Origin: an uncultured Oscillospiraceae bacterium | GTDB lineage: Bacteria; Bacillota; Clostridia; Oscillospirales; Oscillospiraceae | NCBI GenBank assembly: GCA_910588455.1 | Contig: CAJUPG010000006.1 | Coordinates: forward strand, 1 to 42,931 | DNA length: 42,931 nt | Direction: 5' to 3' | Shown: positions 1-8,201 of the stretch, one piece after another | Layout of the letters: every line of letters starts with the position of its first letter | Position numbering within the stretch: position 1 is the first letter of the stretch | Translations under genes and position numbers: made by a program | The notes under the pieces: generated by a model | Told to the model about the DNA's origin: nothing | Databases searched by the model: none | The model's input: only the letters and a program-made list of their open reading frames with translations

Positions 1-1
1 A

Positions 2-1534
2 AAGCACAGCGATTTTGAAATCGGCGCATTTTATGTGGATGATGGCTGCACAGGTATGAATTACAAGCGGCCTGGATTCCGGGCTATGTTTGCCGATTTA
101 AGGGCTAAAAAGGTCAACTGCATCATTGTTAAGGATATTTCACGTTTGGGCCGCCACTATATCATGACCAGCGAGTATGTAGAAAAGGTATTCCCGGAGA
201 TGGGTGTCCGCCTAATCTGCATCAACGATGACTATGATAGTGAAGATACTCATTCCGACCGTGATGGCCTTTTGATGCCGTTCAAGCTCGTTATGAACGA
301 TACCTATGTAAAAGATACTGCACGAAGGATTCAAAGCAGCATCCACGCAAAAATGGACAGCGGAGAATACCTGCCATCTTCAGGAAGCGTTCCCTATGGG
401 TATCGAAGGGCACCGGAAAAAGGTACATTTGAGATTGACGGGGAAACGGCCCCGGTTGTCCGGCGCATATTTGAAATGCGTGCGGAAGGTATGATGTTCA
501 ATACGATTGCAAAAGTGCTGAACCAGGAGGGGATACCCAGTCCGGGGAAAATCCGCTATGATCGCGGGCTTACGAAAGCGGAGAAATTCAAAAACGCGCT
601 ATGGCTTCGTGGGACAATCCGAAAACTTACGGGGGATGCCGTTTATATCGGCAGTCGAATCCACGGAAAGGTTGCCCGGGAGCGGCTGGGCGGTGATAAG
701 AAAGCTCGTCCTAAAGAACTGTGGCAGATAATTCCTAACGCACATCCGCCCATCGTGACACAGGCGCTGTTTGACCAGGTTCAGGAAATCAATCAGGCGG
801 AGTTAGAGCGTCGGGCCGCATATGACACGCTGGACAATCCAGATCCGGACTACCGTGATATTTTTCGTGGCAAAGTGTTCTGCGGAGAATGTGGAGCAAG
901 AATGACTGCGGGAATCTTGGCTGGCAGGAAAACGACTCCAGTTTCAGTCTACTTTAATTGTAATCAATATCGGTACTCCAACCATAGCAGGTGCAGCAAT
1001 CATTACATCCGGCAGGAAACTCTGATGGATACCCTGAGACATTTCCTCGACAAACAAGTGGAGATTGCAGTTGACATCGAACGATTGACTACAGAGATAC
1101 GCAAAATGGAAAGTACGCCTGACAGCGTACAGAACCGTTTAGCAAGTTTCCGCAGTCAGCGTATGAACCTGGAGGCCAAGCAGGACCGGCTTTTAGAGGA
1201 TGTGGCGATGGGTGTTCTTGACCGGGAGGAGTATATCCGAATCAAGGCACGATACCGCAGCGAACATTCCCTTTTGGAACAACAGGAACAGGAGGCTGTC
1301 CAAGAGTGCGAAAGAATAAAAGCCGCACTTGGAACGGCAGAGACCTGGCTGGCTGCAATCCGGTGTTATCGGGAGATACCGAAAATCGACCAGGAAATTG
1401 TAGATGTACTGGTGGATCGGATACTTGTATTCGAGGATAAAAGCATCCGGATTTCTACAACTTATGGCAATCCGTATGCGTTACTTGAAACGTGCCTGGA
1501 CAGCGACGCTGGAGGTGCTGGCTATGCTGGATAG
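2..1534 (+). CDS. Large serine recombinase, 5'-truncated by window edge
   Basis: The reading frame is open from base 2, so the start and the N-terminal catalytic serine lie outside the window. What remains begins inside the resolvase catalytic domain (VDDGCTGMNYKRPGF, then the VKDISRLGR motif that carries conserved arginines). It continues through a recombinase domain (PYGYRRAPE, then a region with RKLTGDAVYIGSRIHGK), a zinc-ribbon with two cysteine pairs (CGECGARM at 880-900 and later cysteines) and a coiled coil towards the C-terminus. This order is that of large serine integrases of the TnpX/TndX/SpoIVCA type, which excise and integrate mobile elements by a 2-bp staggered cut. It overlaps the next recombinase by 11 bp, so the two are probably translationally coupled. 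Two adjacent large serine recombinases are common in clostridial integrative elements; whether both are needed for one reaction cannot be seen here. Confidence 0.93.
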   Translation, partial: KHSDFEIGAFYVDDGCTGMNYKRPGFRAMFADLRAKKVNCIIVKDISRLGRHYIMTSEYVEKVFPEMGVRLICINDDYDSEDTHSDRDGLLMPFKLVMNDTYVKDTARRIQSSIHAKMDSGEYLPSSGSVPYGYRRAPEKGTFEIDGETAPVVRRIFEMRAEGMMFNTIAKVLNQEGIPSPGKIRYDRGLTKAEKFKNALWLRGTIRKLTGDAVYIGSRIHGKVARERLGGDKKARPKELWQIIPNAHPPIVTQALFDQVQEINQAELERRAAYDTLDNPDPDYRDIFRGKVFCGECGARMTAGILAGRKTTPVSVYFNCNQYRYSNHSRCSNHYIRQETLMDTLRHFLDKQVEIAVDIERLTTEIRKMESTPDSVQNRLASFRSQRMNLEAKQDRLLEDVAMGVLDREEYIRIKARYRSEHSLLEQQEQEAVQECERIKAALGTAETWLAAIRCYREIPKIDQEIVDVLVDRILVFEDKSIRISTTYGNPYALLETCLDSDAGGAGYAG

Positions 1535-3116
1535 CGGGAAACTGAAGCTCATGTATCTTCGGCTCTCGAAAGAAGATGACGACATTGACGGAAAAGGGCA
1601 GGAGAGTTTTAGTATCGGCTCCCAAAGGCTTTTGATCCAGCAATATGTCGAATCGCACTCAGAGCTTGGGAAATACAGCGATTTTGAAGAGATCATTGAT
1701 GACGGTTATTCTGGAACCAATTTTAACCGTCCCGGGGCGGCGCGCCTTTTGAAACTGGTAGAGGCAGAACAAGTTGGAACGATTATTGTCAAGGATCTCT
1801 CCCGGTTTGCCAGAAACTATCTCGAAGCGGGACATTTTCTGGAGTTTGTCTTTCCTGCGTATGATGTTCGGTTTATTTCCATCAACGACAACTATGACAG
1901 CCGTGCATACGGGGAGTCCACTGGGGGCCTGCAGCTGGCAGTCCGCAATTTAATCAATCAACTTTACAGCAAGGATATATCGAGGAAAATCAAAAGCACT
2001 GTCGATATGAAAAAGCTGAATGGAGAATACGTCTACGGAGCGGTTCCCTATGGGTACAGAAAAGGGGAGAAGAAAAACACAATTATAGTGGACCCCGAAG
2101 CGGCTGGGGTGGTGCAGAAAATTTTCCAATGGGCATCCGAGGGCATTACAGTGTCGCAAATTGCCCAACGTCTGAACACAGACGGGATTCAAACTCCCTC
2201 CATGTATCTGAAGAAGTTTCGTGGAAACTATCGGGTCAGCTTGTATTGGTCATTTGATTCTGTAAAGAATATTTTAATCAACCGAATTTATACAGGCGAT
2301 ACAGTTCCCTTCAAATCCCATGTAGTAAGAGTTGGAAGTGACCAAGTAAAGCTGCTGCCGGAGGATGAACAGCTTGTGATTCCTGACACACATGAGGCTA
2401 TCATAAGCCGGGAAATGTTTTTCCAGTCCAGGAAAGTCATCAAGAGCAACGTGAAATCAAAGTCACAAGGTCCCTCCAGCCTGTTCTCCACTTATTTGAA
2501 ATGCGGCTGCTGCGGAAACAAGCTGCAAAAAGGGCGCAAAAGCAATCAGACATTCCGATGCGCTACCGCGAGATATGCCCTGGATTCGGATTGTGCAAAT
2601 GTGCATATACAGGAGAAACGTCTGGCAGAGGTTATACTTCGGGCGATTCAAAATCAATGCGATGTGGTGGACGCAAAGGTGCAGACCGCAAGGGCTGCGC
2701 GAAAAGGGGCCCTCTCGGAACAAACATCCCTTCAAAATGAATTGCAGAAGCAGAAGCGGAGAGTTGAAAAAAGCCAGACACAAGTGATGCGCGATTATGA
2801 AGCATACATCAGCGACAATCTGACAAAGGAAGCGTTTCTGCAAAGAAAGGCGGCAGCCAAAGAAGTTGAAGCAGAGGCTGGCATACAGGTGGTATTGCTG
2901 ACAAAGCAGCTGGAACAGTTAAGTGCTGAGGCGAAGTCCATCGAGTCAATGCTTCGGGCAACCGATCCGTTATGCAGGCACATCCATGTTCGGGAGTTGA
3001 CACCGGAGTTGTTAAAGGAGTTTGTCCAGAGCATCACGGTATACCCGGGGGGTGTTATCAACATCATGTGGAATTACAGAGATTCGTACAGCATCCCGAA
3101 TATGACGTGTGAGTAA
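1524..3116 (+). CDS. Large serine recombinase, second of the pair
   Basis: A complete protein of 530 residues. I chose the ATG at 1524 because GGAGGT lies 7 bases upstream at 1511-1516 and the catalytic motif YLRLS (Ser15) follows at the expected distance; a longer open frame upstream only covers the end of the previous gene. Order: resolvase domain with VKDLSRFARNY (about residues 1-150), recombinase domain with AVPYGYRKGE (about 160-280), zinc ribbon starting CGCCGNKL (about 325-360), then a long charged coiled coil (about 370-470). It is the last gene before the element boundary: 210 bp downstream begins the spoIVB remnant. That is the usual place for an integrase gene next to its attachment site. 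It is paralogous to its upstream neighbour but clearly diverged from it. Confidence 0.94.
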   Translation: MLDSGKLKLMYLRLSKEDDDIDGKGQESFSIGSQRLLIQQYVESHSELGKYSDFEEIIDDGYSGTNFNRPGAARLLKLVEAEQVGTIIVKDLSRFARNYLEAGHFLEFVFPAYDVRFISINDNYDSRAYGESTGGLQLAVRNLINQLYSKDISRKIKSTVDMKKLNGEYVYGAVPYGYRKGEKKNTIIVDPEAAGVVQKIFQWASEGITVSQIAQRLNTDGIQTPSMYLKKFRGNYRVSLYWSFDSVKNILINRIYTGDTVPFKSHVVRVGSDQVKLLPEDEQLVIPDTHEAIISREMFFQSRKVIKSNVKSKSQGPSSLFSTYLKCGCCGNKLQKGRKSNQTFRCATARYALDSDCANVHIQEKRLAEVILRAIQNQCDVVDAKVQTARAARKGALSEQTSLQNELQKQKRRVEKSQTQVMRDYEAYISDNLTKEAFLQRKAAAKEVEAEAGIQVVLLTKQLEQLSAEAKSIESMLRATDPLCRHIHVRELTPELLKEFVQSITVYPGGVINIMWNYRDSYSIPNMTCE

Positions 3117-3215
3117 TAATAGGGACAACACAGTGAATGTACGATAAGTTCTGGTGGCGAAAACCATTGAAAACACACGATTTTGGGGAGTAATGCTTGA
3201 TGTTGTCCCTATTAT
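3116..3215. repeat. 15-bp perfect inverted repeat after recombinase genes
   Basis: ATAATAGGGACAACA at 3116-3130 is the exact reverse complement of TGTTGTCCCTATTAT at 3201-3215, with a 70-bp loop. It starts at the stop codon of the second recombinase. It could be a recombinase-binding arrangement near the attachment site or simply a long-range RNA hairpin; the lack of a U-run directly after the second arm makes a classical terminator less likely. Confidence 0.7.
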
Positions 3216-3325
3216 AAATCACTCGTTTTACTCAAACGGATTTTTGCAAAATCCCTGAAACCCTTGCAAATACACGGATTCAGAAAATTTCAAAAAATTT
3301 GTTGTCCCATATTGACATCACTCGT
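3202..3325. repeat. Imperfect 25-bp direct repeat at element edge
   Basis: GTTGTCCC followed 8 bases later by ATCACTCGT occurs at 3202-3226 and again exactly 99 bp on at 3301-3325 (19 of 25 positions identical). The second copy ends where the spoIVB-like coding sequence starts. The placement suggests element-derived arms of an attachment site plus a second recombinase-binding copy, but the exact crossover dinucleotide cannot be fixed without the left end. Confidence 0.55.
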
Positions 3326-3326
3326 G

Positions 3327-3467
3327 TCCGGAAGTCCGATTCTGCAAAACGGCCGGCTGGTGGGTGCGGTGACCCACGTACTGGTCAACGACCCCACCCG
3401 GGGCTACGGCATTTTAGCGGAAGCCATGCTGGAACAGGCGGTCTGGCAGCAGGCCCAGGTGTCCTAG
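3327..3467 (+). pseudogene. spoIVB: spoIVB 3' fragment, interrupted at active-site serine
   Basis: These 46 codons plus TAG encode SGSPILQNGRLVGAVTHV, then VNDPTRGYG and a short tail. This matches the C-terminal end of SpoIVB, the PDZ/serine peptidase secreted by the forespore that triggers late mother-cell events; the family motif is GMSGSPI with the first serine as nucleophile and a downstream AVTHVxVNDPTxGYG block. Here the sequence leaves the family consensus immediately before that serine: the preceding codons read ITSLV rather than the expected GM, and upstream is AT-rich element DNA with direct repeats. The rest of spoIVB is not in the window. I infer that the recombinase element integrated here; the 5' part may lie beyond the element's other end and be restorable by excision. 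Confidence 0.85.
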
Positions 3468-3485
3468 TACCACTGGAAGGGACAA

Positions 3486-3518
3486 AAACGGGCGGTGTCG
3501 TCAAGACACCGCCCGTTT
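3486..3518. terminator. Bidirectional terminator between spoIVB end and cheB
   Basis: AAACGGGCGGTGTC and GACACCGCCCGTTT form a perfect 14-bp stem with a 5-base loop. On the minus strand the stem is followed by a T-run (complement of 3482-3488), fitting termination of the che operon; on the plus strand a short TTT fits the end of spoIVB. The two genes converge here. Confidence 0.85.
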
Positions 3519-3525
3519 CACCGTT

Positions 3526-4608
3526 TCAGCTTAATTGGGTCAAATGGCGCAGCAGCACGCTGGCAATGTTTTCGCAGGAAGCCTGAATCTGCACCGCGCC
3601 GATGTTGTAGGCCACCATGGGCATACCATATACCACGCAGGACTCCTTATCCTGACCAATGGTGTAAGCCCCCTGCTTGCGCATTTGCAGCAGGCCGTCG
3701 GCCCCGTCCCGGCCCATGCCGGTCATGATAATGCCCGCCATCCGGCACTTTACCTGCTCCGCCATGGACAAAAACAGCGCGTCCACCGACGGCCGGTGCC
3801 CGCTGACCTTTTCCCCGCCGGGGATGCAGGAGACGGTGTACCGGGTGCCGGAGCGGACTACCCGCATCTGGTGGTCTGCGGGGGCCAGCAGAGCCAGGCC
3901 CCGGCGGATTACGTCGCCGTGGGCGGCCTCCTTGACCTCCATCTGGCACAGGCGGTTGAGCCGTTCGGCGTACATGGAGGTAAAGCCCGTTGGCATATGC
4001 TGGACAATGAGCATACCGGGAATGTCCGCCGGCAGGCGCTTCATTACCTCCAGGGTGGCTTCTGTGCCGCCGGTGGAGGCCCCCAGGCCGATAATTACCT
4101 GATCCAGAATGGGCTTGGGGCCCAGCAGGGGGACTGCGGCGGGCTGAAGAGAAGCGGACCCTCCCGGCGCTGTCCCGGCTGGAGCGGCGGGGGTAGGGGC
4201 GGGCCGCCGGACCCGGGCGCTGGCGGCGGTAACGACCTTTTGACACAGGTTGTTGATAAATGCCTCATTGTTCTGGGTGGCGTCCGGCTTCCGGACAAAG
4301 TCCACCGCGCCGGCGGCCAGGGCGTCGAACACCCGCAGGTTCAGAGAGGACACCAGAATCACCGGCAGGGGGTATACAGGCAGCAGAGTTTTTAAAAAAT
4401 CAATGCCGCTCATGCCCGGCATTTCCACGTCCAGCGTCATCACGTCCGGCTTGAGCTGCTGGATTTTGTTTTTCGCGTCCCGGGCGCTGAAGCCCGAGCC
4501 CACCACTTCGATCTGCGGGTGGGAGGACAGGCCCCGGGTGAGCATGGTACGGGCGACGATGGAGTCATCCACCACCATAACCCGGATGGTTTTATTGGAA
4601 GGCCACAT
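3526..4608 (-). CDS. cheB: Chemotaxis protein-glutamate methylesterase CheB
   Basis: 360 residues, the normal CheB length. An N-terminal response-regulator receiver (VMVVDDSIVART; phosphoacceptor Asp60 in MTLDVEMPGMSG) is joined by a proline/alanine-rich linker (about 140-170) to the methylesterase domain, which keeps the catalytic serine (GLGASTGGTEA), histidine (IVQHMP) and aspartate (GMGRDGADG). It removes methyl groups from, or deamidates, glutamates of chemoreceptors, and phosphorylation by CheA stimulates it. The ATG follows the cheR stop by 6 bp with an AGGAGATG ribosome site. It is the last gene of the cheA-W-R-B unit and is followed by a terminator shared with the convergent spoIVB fragment. 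Confidence 0.97.
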   Translation of the reverse strand: MWPSNKTIRVMVVDDSIVARTMLTRGLSSHPQIEVVGSGFSARDAKNKIQQLKPDVMTLDVEMPGMSGIDFLKTLLPVYPLPVILVSSLNLRVFDALAAGAVDFVRKPDATQNNEAFINNLCQKVVTAASARVRRPAPTPAAPAGTAPGGSASLQPAAVPLLGPKPILDQVIIGLGASTGGTEATLEVMKRLPADIPGMLIVQHMPTGFTSMYAERLNRLCQMEVKEAAHGDVIRRGLALLAPADHQMRVVRSGTRYTVSCIPGGEKVSGHRPSVDALFLSMAEQVKCRMAGIIMTGMGRDGADGLLQMRKQGAYTIGQDKESCVVYGMPMVAYNIGAVQIQASCENIASVLLRHLTQLS

Positions 4609-4614
4609 GGGCGA

Positions 4615-5424
4615 TCATCTCCTCTTCTGGAAGGTGGAGGGAGCCAGAGTCACGTAAGGGGCGTTTTTACTCAGGTTCTCCGAATGGCCGATCAGCAGAT
4701 AGCCGCCGGGGACTGTGGCTTCGTGGAACCGGTTGACCAGGGCGTCCTTGGTGGATTGGTCGAAGTAGATCATAACATTCCGGCAGAAAATAACGTCGAA
4801 TTTGCGTTTGAAGCGGATGGGGTCCATCAGATTGAAGGTTTGAAAAATCACATTGTCCCGCAAAATGGGGGCCACGGAGTAAAGGTTGCCTTTGCTCCGG
4901 ACAAAATACTTCCGTTTCCAGTCCGCGGGGATGGCGTCGGGGAGCTCATAGGTGCCCTGCTTGGCCTTGGCCAGAACATTTTGAGAGATGTCGGTGGCCA
5001 GAATCCGGGTGTCCCAATCCTTGGCCTGGGGGCCCAGGAATTCCTTGATGTAGATAGAGATATTGTAGGGCTCCTCCCCGCTGGAACAGCCGGCGCTCCA
5101 GATGGAAAGCACCTTGTCCCGCTGATGCCGGCGGACCAGGTCAGGCAGAATGGTATTCTGAAAAAATTGGAAATGCTCTGTCTCCCGCATGAAAAAGGTG
5201 TAGTTGGTGGTCAGCTTGTTGAGCACCAGCTCCAGATCCTGGGGGTTGCGCTCCTTGAGCAGCTTATCCACGAAAGGGCCGAAGTCGGTAAAGCCCCGGG
5301 CCTCCACCGTGGAGGAGAGGCGGCTGGAAATAAGCTGCTGCTTCTGGGACAGGTTGATGCCGAAATTGGCCTGGATGAATTGATAAAGCCGCTTGAAATC
5401 TTTGTCTGAGATGGTCAGTGGCAT
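4615..5424 (-). CDS. cheR: Chemoreceptor glutamate methyltransferase CheR
   Basis: 269 residues. The N-terminal all-alpha CheR domain (about 1-75) is followed by a Rossmann SAM-dependent methyltransferase domain with the SAM-binding motif WSAGCSSGEEPYN, the acidic segment LATDIS and the family block FCRNVMIYFD. It methylates glutamates on chemoreceptors using SAM, opposing CheB in adaptation. It lies 27 bp after cheW and 6 bp before cheB in a tight operon. There is no C-terminal receptor-tethering pentapeptide or TPR extension; the protein ends FQKRR. Confidence 0.97.
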   Translation of the reverse strand: MPLTISDKDFKRLYQFIQANFGINLSQKQQLISSRLSSTVEARGFTDFGPFVDKLLKERNPQDLELVLNKLTTNYTFFMRETEHFQFFQNTILPDLVRRHQRDKVLSIWSAGCSSGEEPYNISIYIKEFLGPQAKDWDTRILATDISQNVLAKAKQGTYELPDAIPADWKRKYFVRSKGNLYSVAPILRDNVIFQTFNLMDPIRFKRKFDVIFCRNVMIYFDQSTKDALVNRFHEATVPGGYLLIGHSENLSKNAPYVTLAPSTFQKRR

Positions 5425-5451
5425 GGTTGCAGTCTCCTTTTCGGCGTATGC

Positions 5452-5931
5452 TCAGCCATGCAGAAGCAGGTCGCAGTCAAGGACCAGCATGGTGCCGCCC
5501 TCCGGCAGCGAGCACATCCCGGAAATCAGTTTTTGGGCGTTTTGCGAGGGCATGGGCAGAATGTTCTCCTGGGGAACATCCACCATCTTGGCCACGGAGT
5601 CCACCAGAATGCCCGCCTGGGTGCCGTCCACATCAATGACAATAATGGAGCAGTCCTCACAGGGCATTTTGCCCATGCGCAGGCGGATGTCCAGAATCGG
5701 GATAATCTGGCCGCGCAGGTTAATGATGCCGCTGATGTAGTCGGGCACCATGGGCAGGTGGGTGATGGTGTGGTCGGTGATAATCTCCACCACGTTGTTG
5801 GCGTCCAGGCCGAACATCAGCTCGTCGGAAACAAAAATCAGGTATTTTGTAGTCTGGACCTCTGCGGTGTCCTCAATGGCGTTCAAGGCCAGCTGGTCCT
5901 CAGTGATAAACAGCATATTTTCGTCAGACAT
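5452..5931 (-). CDS. cheW: Chemotaxis coupling protein CheW
   Basis: 159 residues forming a single CheW (SH3-like double barrel) domain: the core starts at YLIFVSDELMFGLD (about residue 30) and includes the conserved block GIINLRGQIIPILDIR. It bridges chemoreceptors to the kinase CheA. Its roughly 28-residue N-terminal extension is acidic and unlike the usual short CheW N-terminus. The ATG has a GGGAGAG ribosome site, and cheA ends 32 bp upstream. CheA also ends in a CheW-like P5 domain, so the two pair in the signalling array. Confidence 0.96.
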   Translation of the reverse strand: MSDENMLFITEDQLALNAIEDTAEVQTTKYLIFVSDELMFGLDANNVVEIITDHTITHLPMVPDYISGIINLRGQIIPILDIRLRMGKMPCEDCSIIVIDVDGTQAGILVDSVAKMVDVPQENILPMPSQNAQKLISGMCSLPEGGTMLVLDCDLLLHG

Positions 5932-5963
5932 AATTCTCTCCCTTTCTTGCAGGCGTACCGAAC

Positions 5964-8051
5964 TCAGTTCCGGCCCTGGACGGCGGAGAACAGGTTCGCC
6001 ACGTCCAGAATGATGCTGATGTTGCCGTCGCCCAGGATCGTACAGCCGCTGATGCCGTAATTTTTGATATTATAGGTGTTCACCAGGCCGGGCAGGGGCT
6101 TTACCACCACCTGCTGCTCGCCCAGCAGCTCGTCAACAAACAGGCAGTAGGAGTGCTCGCCGGCCTCCACCCAAATGAGGATGCCGTCCTCAATCTCGTC
6201 GCAGCCGCCGTTGAGCTGGAAGAAGTTCTTGGCCCGAATGATGGGATAGAAATTGTCCATAAACTTCATCATCTCGCCCCGGGCCGGGTCGTAAATGACT
6301 TCGCCGGCGGTGACCTTGGTGCTGGAGCGGATGTTGTTGATGGGGATGGTGAAGATGGAGTCGCCCACGGAGACCTCCATGCCGTCCATAATGGCCATGG
6401 TCAGAGGAATCTTCAGGGTGGTGGTCATGCCCTTGCCGAAATCGCTGGAGATGGACACGGTTCCGCCCACGTCCTCCACGTTCTTTTTCACCACGTCCAT
6501 ACCCACGCCGCGGCCGGAGAACTCGGTAACCTCTGTGTTGGTGGAGAAGCCGGGCATCATCAGGAAGTTGAGAATCTCCTTCTGGCTGTAGTCCTGGTCG
6601 GGATAGGCCAGACCCTGGCGGATGGCCTTGGCCAGCACCGCGTCGCAGTCCACGCCGCCGCCGTCGTCGTGGATCTCGATAATGACCTCACTGCCGGTGT
6701 GCCGGGCGGAGAGAATAATCTCGCCCACCGGGTCCTTGCCCCGGGCGATGCGGTCGGCTTCGTCGCTCTCGATGCCGTGGTCCATGGAGTTGCGCACGAT
6801 ATGCATGATGGGGTCGCCGATGCTGTCCACGATGGTCTTATCCACCTCAGTGTCCTCCCCCACCAGGGTGAGGCGGGCCCGCTTGCCCAGCTTTTTGCTC
6901 ATATCCCGGACGATCCGGTTCATCTTCTGGAAGGTGCCGGACACGGGGACCATCCGCAGGGACATGGATACGTCCTGAAGCTCGTCGGTGAGCTTGCGCA
7001 GGTCCCGGGCGGACTTGGTGAACAGGTCCAGCTTCAGCCCCTTCAGATCGGGGGAGGCGGTGACCATGGCCTCCGTGATCACGATCTCGCTGACCACGGC
7101 CATCAGCTGATCCAGCTTGGACAGGTTTACGCTGATGAGGCTCTCCTTGGCGTGCTGCTGAGGCTGGCCGGCAGACTTGGCCGGCGGCGGCGCGGCGGGG
7201 GCCTTGGGCTCCTCCTTCTTGGGGGGCTGCGCTGCGGCGGGGGCCTCCTGGGCGGCGGGAGCCGCCGGAGCGGGCAGGCTCACGGGCTCATACTCCCGCA
7301 CAGAGCCCGCGTTGGTGACCGCGGGGATGGAGCCGTCCCGCTCCTCCGCGCTGCGGAACCACAGAAAAAAGCCCTGCTCGGCGATAATGTCGGAGGTAGA
7401 GGAGTCGGTCTCCACGTCCTCCGGGGAGAACTGGAAGTCCACCACGCTGTCCCGCACGGCGGTAGTGAGCATGAAGGCGCGCAGGCTCTCCATGCCGCAG
7501 CCTTCGTCGAACCGGACCTGCAAGCCGTAGCGGTAGGCCGGGTCCTTGGGCATCGCGGCGGCGGGGGCTCCGGCGTCTTCCTGGGCGGCGGGCTCCGGCG
7601 GGGCCTCCGGCGCATCTGCGGCGGGGGCGTCCCCCTGTCCCCCTTGAATTTTATCCATCAGGCTATTAATCTTTGAGACGAAGGTGTCGATAGATTCAGA
7701 AAGTGGGTTTCCATTCTCGACCTTCTCCACCTCACTGCGGAAGAAGTCGATGGCCTGGAACATCACGTCAAAAAGCTCCGGCCGGAGCTGCTCGGGAACC
7801 GCCTCCATCGTCTTTTCCCGGATAATGAAGAACATATCCTCGGTCCGGTGGGCTACCGTCATCATGGAATTGAACTCCATCATGGCGGAAGAGCCCTTGA
7901 TGGTGTGCATGATCCGGAAGATTTCGTTTACATCGTCCTGGGAAAATGTGTCGGCCTGTTCCGCCGCCAGCACGATGCCGTCCAACTGCTCCAGAAGGGT
8001 GTTGGTCTCATACAGATACATGTCCAGAATGCTGTCGTTACCGCTTGCCAT
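5964..8051 (-). CDS. cheA: Chemotaxis histidine kinase CheA
   Basis: 695 residues from the ATG at 8051, which has a GAGGTGG ribosome site; a longer frame reaches 8102 but its extra codons overlap the promoter region. Order: Hpt domain P1 with phosphoacceptor His49 in MHTIKGSSAMM; an Ala/Pro linker; a P2-like region (about 180-260); a second Ala/Pro linker (about 265-315); dimerisation P3 (LSKLDQLMAVVSEIV); ATPase P4 with N-box VRNSMDHGIE and G-box GRGVGMDVVKKN; and CheW-like P5 at the C-terminus. It autophosphorylates under receptor control and passes phosphate to CheB and to a CheY not encoded here. It is first in the operon and is preceded by a sigma-28-type promoter. Confidence 0.97.
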   Translation of the reverse strand: MASGNDSILDMYLYETNTLLEQLDGIVLAAEQADTFSQDDVNEIFRIMHTIKGSSAMMEFNSMMTVAHRTEDMFFIIREKTMEAVPEQLRPELFDVMFQAIDFFRSEVEKVENGNPLSESIDTFVSKINSLMDKIQGGQGDAPAADAPEAPPEPAAQEDAGAPAAAMPKDPAYRYGLQVRFDEGCGMESLRAFMLTTAVRDSVVDFQFSPEDVETDSSTSDIIAEQGFFLWFRSAEERDGSIPAVTNAGSVREYEPVSLPAPAAPAAQEAPAAAQPPKKEEPKAPAAPPPAKSAGQPQQHAKESLISVNLSKLDQLMAVVSEIVITEAMVTASPDLKGLKLDLFTKSARDLRKLTDELQDVSMSLRMVPVSGTFQKMNRIVRDMSKKLGKRARLTLVGEDTEVDKTIVDSIGDPIMHIVRNSMDHGIESDEADRIARGKDPVGEIILSARHTGSEVIIEIHDDGGGVDCDAVLAKAIRQGLAYPDQDYSQKEILNFLMMPGFSTNTEVTEFSGRGVGMDVVKKNVEDVGGTVSISSDFGKGMTTTLKIPLTMAIMDGMEVSVGDSIFTIPINNIRSSTKVTAGEVIYDPARGEMMKFMDNFYPIIRAKNFFQLNGGCDEIEDGILIWVEAGEHSYCLFVDELLGEQQVVVKPLPGLVNTYNIKNYGISGCTILGDGNISIILDVANLFSAVQGRN

Positions 8052-8094
8052 AAGAAAGCCACCTCGATATTTAAAAATTCTTTTACGATTTTGC

Positions 8095-8123
8095 TTGCAC
8101 ATTATCTCTTTGCATTATATATT
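8095..8123 (+). promoter_or_regulatory. Candidate housekeeping promoter of the FliK-like gene
   Basis: TTGCAC (8095-8100), a 17-bp spacer, then TATATT (8118-8123), reading towards the FliK-like start at 8202. The -10 matches consensus at 5 of 6 positions, the -35 only at 3. It faces the sigma-28-type promoter on the other strand. Confidence 0.45.
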
Positions 8124-8126
8124 AAG

Positions 8127-8153
8127 TTATCGGCAGAATGCAACAGGAAATTA
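8127..8153 (-). promoter_or_regulatory. Sigma-28 (SigD/FliA)-type promoter of cheAWRB
   Basis: On the minus strand TAAT (8153-8150) is followed after 15 bp by GCCGATAA (8134-8127). The known motility sigma consensus is TAAA-N15-GCCGATAT in Bacillus, with GCCGATAA as the enteric -10. Predicted transcription starts near 8120, about 70 bp before cheA. This ties the operon to flagellar gene control. Confidence 0.75.
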
Positions 8154-8201
8154 AGAGTTTAGAAAAGTTTTATGAAGTTTGATTGAAACGGAGTGTCCCC
8201 T

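Noticed and set aside
3264..3326. Treating the spoIVB fragment as an intact small protein from an upstream start codon
   Set aside because: The extra codons are element DNA with direct repeats, no ribosome site is seen, and a 67-residue piece has only the end of the peptidase domain.
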